64,000 nucleotides of DNA from Gelatoporia subvermispora B (lineage: Eukaryota > Basidiomycota > Agaricomycetes > Polyporales > Gelatoporiaceae). The DNA is taken from contig KB445808.1 of assembly GCA_000320605.2 (NCBI GenBank), positions 62,001 through 126,000 on the forward strand. The letters are read 5' to 3'. Positions 33,718 through 44,487 of this stretch are shown one piece after another (within the stretch, counting starts at the first letter, position 1; each line of letters begins with the position of its first letter). The position numbers and the translations under genes were made by a program. The notes beneath the pieces were generated by a model. It made no database searches and was not told where the DNA came from. It saw only the letters and a list, made by a program, of their open reading frames with translations.

Positions 33718-35138
33718 ATGCCTCCTAAACCATCAACGAAACCACAAGTTAAGAAACAATCTGGGGGCAGTTCGGCCAAGGTGAAGGACAAGGCACAGCG
33801 GAAGCCAAAGCAACCACTTCCAGCACCTGACCGACTACGTCGCCTCTTCACTTCGCTGTGCGCGCAGATCGACGGAGGACATTTCGCAAACGCGATCAAA
33901 ACTTGCGACAAGAGTTAGTATTCTGCATGTATACTATTTCATACGGAGTGTCTGTGGGCGACATGCCGAGCAATGCGGCAAATCAGCTAGGCTGTCTTCT
34001 ATGCTTTGTTGACGGGACTGTGTGGAACGGGAAACACGGCCTGGGTGTCTACGTAGCACATTGACGCATATCTATGTGCGACGTGAACATTTCTGGTTTC
34101 ACTGTGCCGACGCGCTTCAGCTTAACTTATTCACTCGTGGAAAGCTATCCATTGAAGGGAGCGCATAACTGATGTCGGAACGGCGACCATGATGCGAACG
34201 GCCTCGCTTGCCAATGTCACGCCATTTCCGTATATTCACTAACTTCACCTCGGTCATTACAGTCCTCCGGCTTGAGCCCAACGACCCAGATGCGATCCAA
34301 ACGAAGCTCTTCCTACTGTTGCAGACGGAGCAATATGTACAGGCCCTTGCTCTCGTTGAGACCCTCGATGCTTCGTCCGCGCTCAAAGCCGACTTCAACA
34401 AGGCTTATTCTCAATACCGCTTGCATAACGAGACGGAGGCGACCAACGTGCTGGATGCCATCAAGGAGAGGCGCCAACAGGGAGGCGAGGAGGATGATAG
34501 AGGAGTGATCCATCTGGAGGCCCAGCTTGTGCGTGATCAGGACTTCTATTCCAGCGCTTTCTACTGACCGCATTGCAGGCGTACCGCGAAGGCGCCTATC
34601 AGACTGCGTTCGATTTGTACACACAACTGCTAGACACTGCTGAGCCCGTAAGCGCATGCATCCGAGACAGGGACCGTAGGCATTGATTATGATCCTTTCG
34701 CAGCACTCCGAAGAGCACTCGGATCTCATGACCAACCTAGCAGCCGCGCAAGCGCACCTGGACTTCCTTGAGTCCGGCTACCGCAATGCGCTGGGCACGT
34801 TGCCTGCCTCTGCGGTGTCGGCCCTCGAGTCTGCACCCCCTCCTCTACTCCCAGCGCATTTCCCGCTGTCCTTGGTAGCTCAAGGTGTTCCCAGACCGGA
34901 AGAAGCTGAGAGTGACCAGAAAGAGAAGAGGATTCGGATGAAGAGGGTGCCCAAGAACGTCGTCCTAGGTGTAACGCCTCCCCCAGACCCTGAGCGTTGG
35001 CTGAAGAAGAGTGAACGCTCGACGTTTACGACTCAGTCTAAGAGAAGGAAGGGCGGAGGTGGCGCGACTCAGGGCGTAGTAGAGAAGGAGAACACCGGCT
35101 CAGGAGGCGCCGGCGGTAAGGGTAGGAGGAAGAAGTAG
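33718..35138 (+). CDS. SRP72: Signal recognition particle subunit SRP72, short form
   Basis: Four exons, 33718-33913, 34263-34528, 34579-34647 and 34704-35138, give 321 residues; SRP72 is usually 600-670. The N-terminal TPR-like part is recognisable (FANAIKTCDKILRLEPNDPD, AYREGAYQTAFDLYTQLL, HSDLMTNLAAAQAHLDFL). It then passes within one exon to the C-terminal RNA-binding segment (KRVPKNVVLGVTPPPDPERW LKKSERSTF) and a Gly/Lys-rich tail. About 300 residues of central TPR array are therefore absent. The first intron is 349 nt, far longer than its neighbours. SRP72 with SRP68 binds 7SL RNA for co-translational targeting; the short form may be functional or an internal-deletion product. Confidence 0.85.
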
Positions 35139-36732
35139 ATTGCGTACAGCCTCCGAGTAGAACGAAGATGCAGAGGACGAGGTGCGTTCATACAATGCAT
35201 AGACCATGTCCCAGTCGTAGGCGTTGGAGAAAAGCTTCAAGGACATAAACTTCGCTGTTGCTGTATTAGACTGCGATGATCATGCTCTCCCATTGCTCGT
35301 CCTATGTCCGTGCTATTGTCACGGTGGCTAACAACCTGTCCATAGTGGTCTTCGCTAAATTGCTCACGACTCACCCACGATCATACCCCATTCCCTTACA
35401 TGTATTTCGCGGGATTGAGTGAGTACCAGGGCAGTCATGTCCGTTTCAATGGCATGAACTTGACCATTGCTAGCCGTCAGTCGTACGGCCTCTAGTTACG
35501 AAGATTCCATTTCGTCGCAAACGCATATCTCATATATAGGCACCTCATGCGTGCGATGAAGTAGAAAGGATCTTATCTGCAGGATGGTGAATGGTGATCT
35601 ACGGAGGTTCAAGCCCGCCGACTTTCGCCTGCACAACCTTTCGTCCCGCGCTTACGCGACAGCCAGCCCTACCTTAGGCCGAGAACAGGAGGATCCAACG
35701 TGGGTCTCGAACACAGTCTGGCCACGTGGAGAGGAACGTCAAGTTCCTCACTCCTGCTACTCGCGCATACAGCACCTGCACGATATCTACTCAAAAGCAA
35801 CTCTGCGTTAACATACCAAGTTTCGTACACTGCCGCTCCACAATCTGCATCCGCGGCCGTCCACTGATCCCTCATGATTCCCGACGCACTGGTACATGTC
35901 AACAATGCTCGTCACGATCACGGGGTGTGAAGTATTTTGCCTCGAGCGCGCCCAATTTCGACGCGTGGTGTGCGCGCGGCCAGACTTGCAGGCCTTCGAA
36001 ATTCTTCCCCGTTTCATTCACCCATGACACCTGACAGCACAGCGGAGCATGTCTAGGCTTGGCTCACACCTTGCTGCGCGCAGCAGTCGTCCACAACAAG
36101 CGTGTCGAAAGGCGTCGGACGGTGACCCGACGAGAAGAGAAATGCGCCGGCCAAGCACGGAAGCTGACGGACCATGGGAGAACCGATTTTGGCCCTCAGC
36201 GCACGGACTCACGGAGTCGGTCGTCGTCATCTTCAGTAATCTGTGGCTCTTGCTGCCTACTAGAATATTCGTCCACAGTGAAGGGTGCGGAGGTTAACAT
36301 ATATGTCATACGTCACACTGATCCTTTCACCAGAGCTGTGATCTTTTGATGAGGCACAACTCCTCCCGGCACCTCATTCGGGGCCAAATGTGCCCCCCGG
36401 GGGCCTTCCGGTCGCAGCACGGCCTATAAATCGATGCATTAATTGAAGAACACGCCTTCAGGCATCCTGCCGCCCATATCCGATTGGCTTCGCTTTCTCT
36501 ATCGAACAAGCATGGCAAACACGTCGTTGTCTCGCGGTACGATTAATTCCGGTTGCTCGCGTCTCCACATTGAGATTGGGATTGGCTAAATGTTGTTCTG
36601 CTCCAGGTGCAGTGCAAGCCGAGGGCAGGTATAAAGCATCTCGTTGTACCTTGGGGTACGCTAAGCGTTCTCTCCAGGTCGCTTACTCCCCAGAGCTCCG
36701 ACAACACCGTTGAATCCCAACCATCTACCGAA
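35139..36732. other. 1.6-kb gap upstream of the phosphatase-like gene
   Basis: No coding region with convincing composition on either strand, no tRNA and no repeat recognised. A TATA box for the gene at 36733 lies near its right end. Confidence 0.5.
36630..36635 (+). promoter_or_regulatory. TATA box of the phosphatase-like gene
   Basis: TATAAA 98 bp before the start codon at 36733 in a GC-rich context (GGGCAGG before it). Confidence 0.5.
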
Positions 36733-38622
36733 ATGTCGCACCGTGATATCCTCGGCGTTGTCGTCCTCGCTCGCAACGGTGACCGCACGGAGTTCTACCA
36801 GGACCCGGTTGACTACTCGTACAAGAAGGCCACGGCTACTCCGCTCGGTGAGGTATGTACATGATCACATCGGCTGTTGAGTTATTGCCTCCGTCCCTGA
36901 TCATCTGCCTCTCTATCTTAATCTCCATCGAAATAAACCTCGACGACTTCATAAATTACACCTATGCAATGAACCTTGACCATCCAGGCTCAGTCCCACC
37001 TTCTGGGTAGTTACCTTCGCAATGAGTACCTCGCCCCTGAGTCCTCCGACTACATCCGCACCATGCGCGCGGAGCTCGTCGACTTGAATCAGGTTCACGT
37101 CCGCGTTAAGGTTGGCGGTGAGGGCTCTGCGGTCTTCGACAGTGCAACCGCAGTGCTCCAGGGCCTGTTCCCTCCCACCCCACTGAACAAGATCGAGCTG
37201 GCGAATGAGACTACCATTACTGCACCCCTTGGTGGATACCAGTACGTCCCCGGTAAGTTTAGTACTCGCACCTGTCTACATGGTGTCGTTGTATTTACCT
37301 AATGTGGGCAGTTGAGACCGTCGAACCCAGCAACGACCGCTCCCTCGAGAGCTGGACTGACTGTCCCGTAGGCATCCCAGAGTGGCCTACTGGTACGAGA
37401 TACTCATGATCTTGTACAGAATTTCCAAAAGCACATTAAGCAGGCCGTTTCATCGGAGGCGTTCAAGGCCATGGAGAAGAAGGCCCAGCCCTTCCTGAAC
37501 GACATTCGGGACTACCTCTGGGGTCGTGAGGCAACTCTGGAAAATGCTGTACGTATATGATGGCATCCAGTTTGGACTCTAAACTAACGGGTTTCTCGTT
37601 GTCCTTCTGGCCGATCTGCGCAGTACAACGTGAGTATTAGCGATGGTCTGTACGATGGTACTTGCTCACAAACGTTCTGCTAGGTCTGGGACTACGTCAA
37701 CTCCGAGCTCGTTCACAACCGCACCTATGCTCACCGTCTCCCGCCTACGTTCATTGAGCAAGCGCGCGCGTTGGCGAACTTCCGGGAGAACATGGTCTTC
37801 TCTGACAAGCAGATGGGTGGCATCGGTAACAGTACGTATCCTCCCGTTCTTTAACCCAGATTCGCGATCTGACGATCGAACTCCACCGGTGCACAGTCGC
37901 TTCGCGTACCGCTCTCTCCTCCGTCCTCGGTGCTCTCCAGCGCATTGCGTTCAATGGCGATCCGCTGCAGTTCATGCTCATCGAGACCACCTACCAACCC
38001 TTCATCTCGCTCTTCCACCAGACCGAAATCGTGAAGCAGCACCCAGAGCTCCAGGCCATTCGTAAGTGCATGACTCGCTTCAGAGATGCCCGTTCCTAAT
38101 CCGCCCATAGCCGACTATGGATCTGCTCTCGCGATCGAGCTTAGGCGCGCGGCTCCCCCGGATGCACGCGACTTCCTCCGCTTCAAGTTCAGGAACGGAA
38201 CCGACGGTGCCTTCCACACGCTCCACGTGTTCAACCACCACGAGGACATCCCGCTCACTGAGTTCATTTACCGCCTCGAGAACTCCGTCATTCAGAGCAA
38301 CGGCGAGTGGGCGGAGGCGTGCGGTGTCAGTTCCGCGTGGGCCCTCCCCGAGGCTGCCAGCATCACCTCTGGCAACCGCACTGTCGACGCCGTGTGCGGT
38401 GCCTCACTTGCGTTCCTGCTAGTCCTACTCGCCTGGTTCGTCACGAAGGCCATTCAGCGCGTCTTCATGCGCAAGAACTACGTCCGTCTCCAGGGAGAGG
38501 AGGTATGTCCATCTATTTGCTGAGGATGTCGATTGCGGTTGACTTAATGCCATTCGCAGGAGCTCCAGATTGCGCCCCATGTCGTCGTGGTTGAGAAGGC
38601 CCCCGTCACCTACAGGGATTGA
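36733..38622 (+). CDS. Histidine acid phosphatase-like protein lacking the catalytic His
   Basis: Nine exons: 36733-36852, 36988-37252, 37312-37367, 37420-37548, a 6-nt exon 37624-37629, 37684-37831, 37897-38061, 38111-38502, 38560-38622; 447 residues. The fold matches the phosphoglycerate-mutase-like/histidine acid phosphatase family: VVVLARNGDR at the N-terminus, VRVKVGGEGSAVFDSATAVL, LGGYQYVPVETVEPSNDRSL, HVFNHHEDIPLTEF. The universally conserved RHG is RNG here (Asn15), so the phosphohistidine intermediate cannot form. A hydrophobic segment at about 391-409 (ASLAFLLVLLAWFVTK) followed by RVFMRKNY predicts a C-terminal membrane anchor with a short basic cytosolic tail. The 6-nt exon TACAAC supplies Tyr-Asn. 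Likely a membrane-bound pseudoenzyme. Confidence 0.88.
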
Positions 38623-38931
38623 GCATGTGCATTTTATTGTCTGCATGAACTTCGTCGAGGACTTCCGGGACTTTGACTTGCATAGTCTTCTCTTTTTAGC
38701 TTCTGCACCCCACTGAGTGGTATATATGTGATCTGGTACATACACTTCCTCTCCAGTACATTCGCAAAATGTTAGATATCTATGTGTCCGATTATACGTT
38801 CTACATTGCTAGATGAAGCAAGCAGATACAACAATCCATTAAGCAGGTAAGTAGAGCAGGTGAAGGAGGATAACATAGTGCGAGAATTGCGCAAATAATC
38901 AGTGTCATGAGTGGTCGTCAAAGGTTCATAG

Positions 38932-41900
38932 CTATGCCACGCTGAAGTCAGAAGAATGACCTGTAAAGGACGTCAAAGGTCCAATGAGTGGCTTTGCGTC
39001 GCCGAAATACGTTAGGCGGTAAGTGCCGGCTGCAGTCCCGTCCTCAATGGTCCTGTCAAACATATGTCAGCAGATCCACAGAACACTCCTTCACATGATG
39101 CTCACCATGAGATGTTCACGGTACTAGTACCAGTTATCTGCGTTAAGGTTCGAGTCAGCAACTGTGGCAACTAGAGTATAGAAAATATACGCACTGTGTT
39201 TGTACGCAACCACTGGTAGAGCGTCGACGGATGGGAATCGGAGCGAACCGAAGTCCAGTCCCCATTCACGAGCTGATCAACGGTCAAGAAAGTACCCTCT
39301 AATCTGAGGTTGTTCTAACATGATTCGAGTCAGTAATGAGTTCGAGCCGACGCTAGATGTGTCATACCCTTGGGTTCGCGCTGAAATGTAGAATGATTAA
39401 GACAGATGAGCACAAAACCCGACAGCAGACTCACCCTACGAATTGAGCCACAACTGTGTCTCCAGCTGAATAGGAAGACGAGGTGTTGACATCAGCAAGA
39501 ACGTCACCAAAATTTTGACCGAAACCAGGGCTGTCCAGGATGACAGGAGTCTGCACATAACGGCTATCAACTTTGGCCGGAAAGCCTCCAGAAGGACACC
39601 CACCTGCAGCGATATCGCTTCACTGGTAAGCTCCGGTGGAGGTGCATCTGACGTGGGCGACCCGACAGAGCCTGCCGCGAGGAACGGTACAAGACTGCTG
39701 TACTTCTCGATGTACGAATCAAGTGTATCTACACATCGTTCAGTTCATCAATCAGAAATAGGTGCAGGCGCCTACTTACGAGGACCGAACAGCGTCGATG
39801 CACCCTCGTAGCGCTGGACTGTATATTCCTCCGGTGTTGCAACGTAGTGACCGTAGGTGTTCGCAGGCCCGGCGATCACTACGTACGCGTCGTCGCCTAG
39901 GACTCCGTTGGAAATAAGCGCAGTGCGGACAGCATCTCTGATAACACGCTCGTGAGTATGTCTTCTGGCTATTGCAGTAACGTGAACGAACCGCATCCGC
40001 CTTCCAGACATGGTTGTCAGCTCCCCGGGAATGACCAGGATCACTAAGTTTCCGATGCGCAGCATCTGGACGTCTACGGTATCCGGCGACCAGTTATACG
40101 GCTCATGTGCGTAACCCTAGTGTCACGTGCAATGTGTGAGAGGGATGCTATGTTCAAGACAGGATCTGGTACGTACTGTGTCGAGGAGGATGGGTTTGGC
40201 GCCCTGACATTCCAATTGCTCGGGGGGCGCATCGGGAGTGATGAAGCCTTGTGGCGTGTCAGGATAGATCCCTGGGCACAGAGGTGACGAGAAGACAGAC
40301 CTTTGACAATTTCCCAGAATGGGTTCCTGTGAGTCCGTCAGTCTAAGATGTGACGTATAGTCTGAATGAAGAGGCTACTGACTGTGGGTCAGACGAGTTG
40401 TCTCCTTGTATGAAGTCGAACGCTCCTGGGCCATCCCTGGATAGGATAAGTCGTGATGGAGGCCCAGCACCAGAGGCCGACTCACGTAGTGCCACCAGCA
40501 AACGAGAATCCAAGAGCAGGCGGACAAGTCTGCACCATCGTTCCGTTCGGGAGGGCGAACTGACGGAATGTCCTGAAAAGTACTATGAGCACGGTTTGTC
40601 AATTCACACATATGCCCTCCATACATGTTCATGTAGGTATGCACCCATGTGACCGGGCCGGATACTGGTGCCAAGGTCTGGTTCATCAGCGTCTGCGCAC
40701 CGTCGACCTGGTACTGAGCAATGATACGGTTTGACTCGAAGTCGGAGACGCGGAAGCCTGGGCCTCTGCGCCAAAGTGAGAGAGGTATCGGGAGGGGATG
40801 GGACTTGAGTTGGACGTACCTTCCATGACAATCCTCGGTCATGTTACCACAAGTTGAGTGGACAAAGTCACATGCTTGGCCGTCCCAGGGCTGACCAGGG
40901 CTCTCGCAGAAGGCACCCAAGCTGTGGACACGGCGTTCAGTGAGGCTGCAGAAACCAGTGGCTCTGAAACTCACGTATTCGGACTGGTATCACCCACGTT
41001 GGCTGGTTGAACTATCAGTATCAATACATCGAAATTACAAGCGAGCGAACCTTGAGTGAACCCCGCAACGAAAGTGTTGTTGCCGGGCATGACATCGGGT
41101 TCCACCATAGCTGCAGAAACATGGTCAATCGAAGCTGATCTAGGAAATAAAGAATATATGTGTTGTGGCGCACATTCATAGAGATATGCAGCCATGCCCT
41201 TGTTATCGCTGCTCACGAGAGTATTGTTCTAGGGCAACTTATGGCTTTGCTTACGACACGGGTCAAATCCGTGCTCACCTCATACAGGCTCGTCCCATGG
41301 ACGGGGAAGAAACTCAAGAACCCCCTCGCATTCCCGTCCTGATCATCAAACCGAAGGAGGGTCAACTCTTTGTCCTGGTCATACTGATACATCGCCCTCT
41401 CCGCAGCCGGGTTCGCAAGATACGCGCTCGGCGAGCGGTTGATGTTCGCATTGAGCACCGTCGTATTGCCCAAACTCAGACTGCCCGGCGCGAGGCTTGC
41501 GTGCGCGCGCTGGACGGCGAGGATCGTGCCGTTGACAATCGCCTCGGCGGTGAGCGGGACGTATCCTAGGGAGGTAATTTGAGGCAGGAGGTTCTCGAGG
41601 TACCCGCCTACGCCGCTGTGCTGATGCGTCGAGCCGAGCGCGATGTTCTCGTTGGAGTACAGCCCCGGAAATTGCGAGGACAGCGCAGAGACGATTGAAC
41701 GGCGGACACCGGTGTCACCCATGGCGATGTCTGCAATTGCGTGAATAACGTGCATGAAGGAAGAAGTATTCTTGGTGAACGTGTCTCACCAGCATTGATG
41801 TAGACAACCCGGTTCGCAGGATTGGAAGCGTCTGCCACAATGAATGCTCGACTACGTTGCCGCAGGTGCAGGCCAGTATCCACTTGAGCTAAGGAGGCAT

Positions 41901-42413
41901 AGCCCTAGGGTAGTAGAAATCCTTTAGTTAGTTTCTGGACAAGGGATCGTTCGTTATGCCTTGTATGCACCGCTGTCGACATGAGACTAGGTATCATATG
42001 CAGATCCCATGCCGAAGCAGTGCAATACACGGTCTTATACTCCTCCACACAAGGCCCCACATTCGCTCGACGTAGAGCACCACTGGGACGCGAGGAGCCC
42101 AGTAATCGTGACTTACCATCATGTTTGTCTCGACGACCGGCCTTGCAAAGAGGATAATGTCAGTTCCGTGTCTTATTCACTACGAATAACGATGTCTCTA
42201 CCCAGTAATATCCGCAAGACCTGAAGGCAACTATAAGCCGTTGCCTTGAGACCATTACGGGGCTCATCGCTCACCTAAACCCAGTAAATACTGCGCCTGA
42301 GCCACCTGCACGCCTAGCCCACCCGCCGCTCCATTGTTCACGACCGAGCTCGAGAACAAGAACGCCGTAAAGCAGATATACAGCCGGTTCAGATAGCCCA
42401 TAAGAGACCGCAT
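38932..42413 (-). CDS. Neutral/alkaline ceramidase
   Basis: Twenty-two exons (first 42275-42413, last 38932-39052) keep frame throughout and give 722 residues. Neutral ceramidase hydrolyses ceramide to sphingosine and fatty acid with an active-site zinc. Motifs in order: ADITGPVVETNMMGYA, ADIAMGDTGVRRSIVSAL, ALGSTHQHSGVGGY (zinc ligands and active site), NNTLVSSDNKGMAAYLYE, NNTFVAGFTQANVGDTSPN, NGTMVQTCPPALGFSFAGG, DGPGAFDFIQGD, VIPGELTTMSGRRMR, and the Ig-like C-terminus ending in DFSVA. The start Met at 42413 opens a hydrophobic signal peptide (YICFTAFLFSSSVV); a Met 18 codons upstream at 42467 is possible. Exons of 19, 25, 13 and 26 nt are present. Confidence 0.93.
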
Positions 42414-43445
42414 AATGTCGCTCCAGACGAGTACGAGACTCGGGGGCTTGAGGTCGAGGACGTACATCCTGGCGCACGCTGCCTCTTATCCGACTGGCGA
42501 CGTGAAGCACCTGAATGTGCGAGTCCCTGAGTTCTCCGTGTGTTCCTTTCCAGAAGCCTTTAGACCATGCGGCGATGCGTTGTTGAGAACCAGAAGCGGC
42601 GTCACGAGAATGATTTAGGTGAGTGTCGTGACGGTGATAGCAACCAGGATCTCTCCGCGGGGCTCTCGATGACGCAAACAGAGAGGAAACGTGCGAGAGA
42701 CGAGTCCGGAGAGCGGGAGCGGATGGATGAGAGACTAACAGAACAGCGAGATAGTGAGTGCCAGGTTGGAGTGCACGACCTGCATGATGCGCTTCATGAA
42801 ATGGAGCGCTAATAGTGCGAGCCACGCGCACTCATTGGACCAGTTGCATTGGTTACGACAGGACAGTAGCTGAACAGCTCGTATTCCATTTCGGAGAACC
42901 ACGGCGGTGGAAGAGCAGATTTGGAAAGTACGGCTGGTGAGGCGGAGGTGGTTGATTGGGCATGATCAAGGGAACATCGGCAGCCACATGTTCACAATTG
43001 CCTGCACATGTACAGGGGGATGGAAGGTCATCGCTGAATTGACCCGTGCGCACTCGTCGGACGAACGGTCTCTTCAGCTTAAGAGGTAACTACATCGTGA
43101 GCCAACGTGCGTGCTTATGGAAAACCGAGCCCGCCGCTAACAGGGGCGCGGCGTCGAGAAAAGTCCCGATGGGACCAGATCATCAGGTAACGCTGTCGTG
43201 TGACCTTGGATGCAGTATGCAAATGGAGTCGTAATGGCAGGAGAGACCTTGAGCAGAACAGTGTGGAGCAGAATTGCAGATTGACGGCTTCATCACCCAC
43301 TGGATCAGAAATCATACGATCGAGTACAGTACTGTCTGTGCAGTACGACTGAGAGAACGGAACAGCTTCTGATTATAGCGGTCAACGTGCATTAGTGGTA
43401 TAGATACTGCAATAACATTATAAGAGGATCGTCACGACGTAGCTG
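42414..43445. other. Gap between ceramidase and ECM31
   Basis: Ceramidase promoter at the left, ECM31 3' end at the right. Open frames here are short and featureless. Confidence 0.45.
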
Positions 43446-44487
43446 TTATGATGAACTGCCACCGCGCTCGGCCTCCGCGCGTGCAAGGAATGCCTCCCAC
43501 TCGATCTCCGGCATCCCATACGTTTCTGCAGTATCAGGGAAGCTCCGCTCGCGCACCGCCGCAATATAACTGCGCACGCCTCTCGCCACCTCGCCCTTGA
43601 CATCCCCAAAGCGCCGGACGAACTTCGCCTTGTCCCCACACCACGTCCCCATCACATCGTCCCACACGAGCACCTGCCCGTCCGTCTCCTTCCCCGCGCC
43701 GATGCCGATTGTCGGGATGCGGCGCATCGCCCGCGTGATGTACCCCCCGAGCCGGTGGGGCACCGCCTCTACCACGACCGCGAACGCGCCTGCGTCCTCG
43801 AGCGCGACCGCCGCGCGCAGTACGTCCAGCGCGCACTCCGCGTTCTTGCCCTGTACGCGGTACCCGGAGAGCATCGTGTGCCGCTGCGGCATGAGCCCGA
43901 CGTGCGCCATCACGGGGATGCCCATGCGCGTGAGCCGCCGCACGGTGTCCGCGACCTCGAGCCCGCCCTCGATCTTCACGCCCTCGACGCCGCCCTCGCG
44001 CACCATGCGCACTGCGTTGCGCACTGTGTCCTCCGCGCCTGTGTGGTACGTCCCGAACGGCATGTCCGCGACGAGGAACGGTGCCTTGCTCGCGCGCGCG
44101 ACTGCGCGGCAGTGATGTAGCATCTCGTCCAAGGTGAGGCGGGTCGTCGAATCGTACCCGAGGCACACCTGCGCGAGCGAGTCGCCGACGAGCGTGATGT
44201 CGACGCCGTGCGACTCACAGGCTCGTCCGGTGGGGTAGTCGTACGCCGTGAGCATCGTGATAGGAGTTCCGCTCCGCCGCATGGCCTGGAGATGGTGTAT
44301 CGTGACCTTTTTGCGTGCTGAACGAAAGATCAGACCAATCGCAGTGGCTGGTGCTGCTGGGGGACTCACGAGCTACTCCGTCGACCTCTTCCGGGCGCAC
44401 GCTCATCCATCGGCGCGATGGGAAAGATGGGTGCGATAGTGTCCGCAGATGAGACGACCGAATACGACTACTGAATCGAGGGAGCAT
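43446..44487 (-). CDS. ECM31: 3-methyl-2-oxobutanoate hydroxymethyltransferase
   Basis: Two exons, 44370-44487 and 43446-44317, give 329 residues. The enzyme makes ketopantoate from alpha-ketoisovalerate and methylene-tetrahydrofolate, the first step to pantothenate and CoA. Diagnostic blocks: ITMLTAYDYPTGRACESHGV, DITLVGDSLAQVCLGYDSTT, PFLVADMPFGTY, VKIEGGLEVADTVRRL, PVMAHVGLMPQ, IPTIGIGAGKETDGQVLVWD. Metal-binding Asp/Asp and Glu residues of PanB lie in these blocks. The first about 30 residues (MLPRFSSRIRSSHLRTLSHP) are basic, Ser-rich and lack acids, as in a mitochondrial presequence. A Met 15 codons upstream is an alternative start. Confidence 0.95.

Noticed and set aside
43534..44166. 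210-codon Arg/Gly-rich frame inside ECM31
   Set aside because: Shadow of the GC-rich ECM31 coding sequence in another frame.
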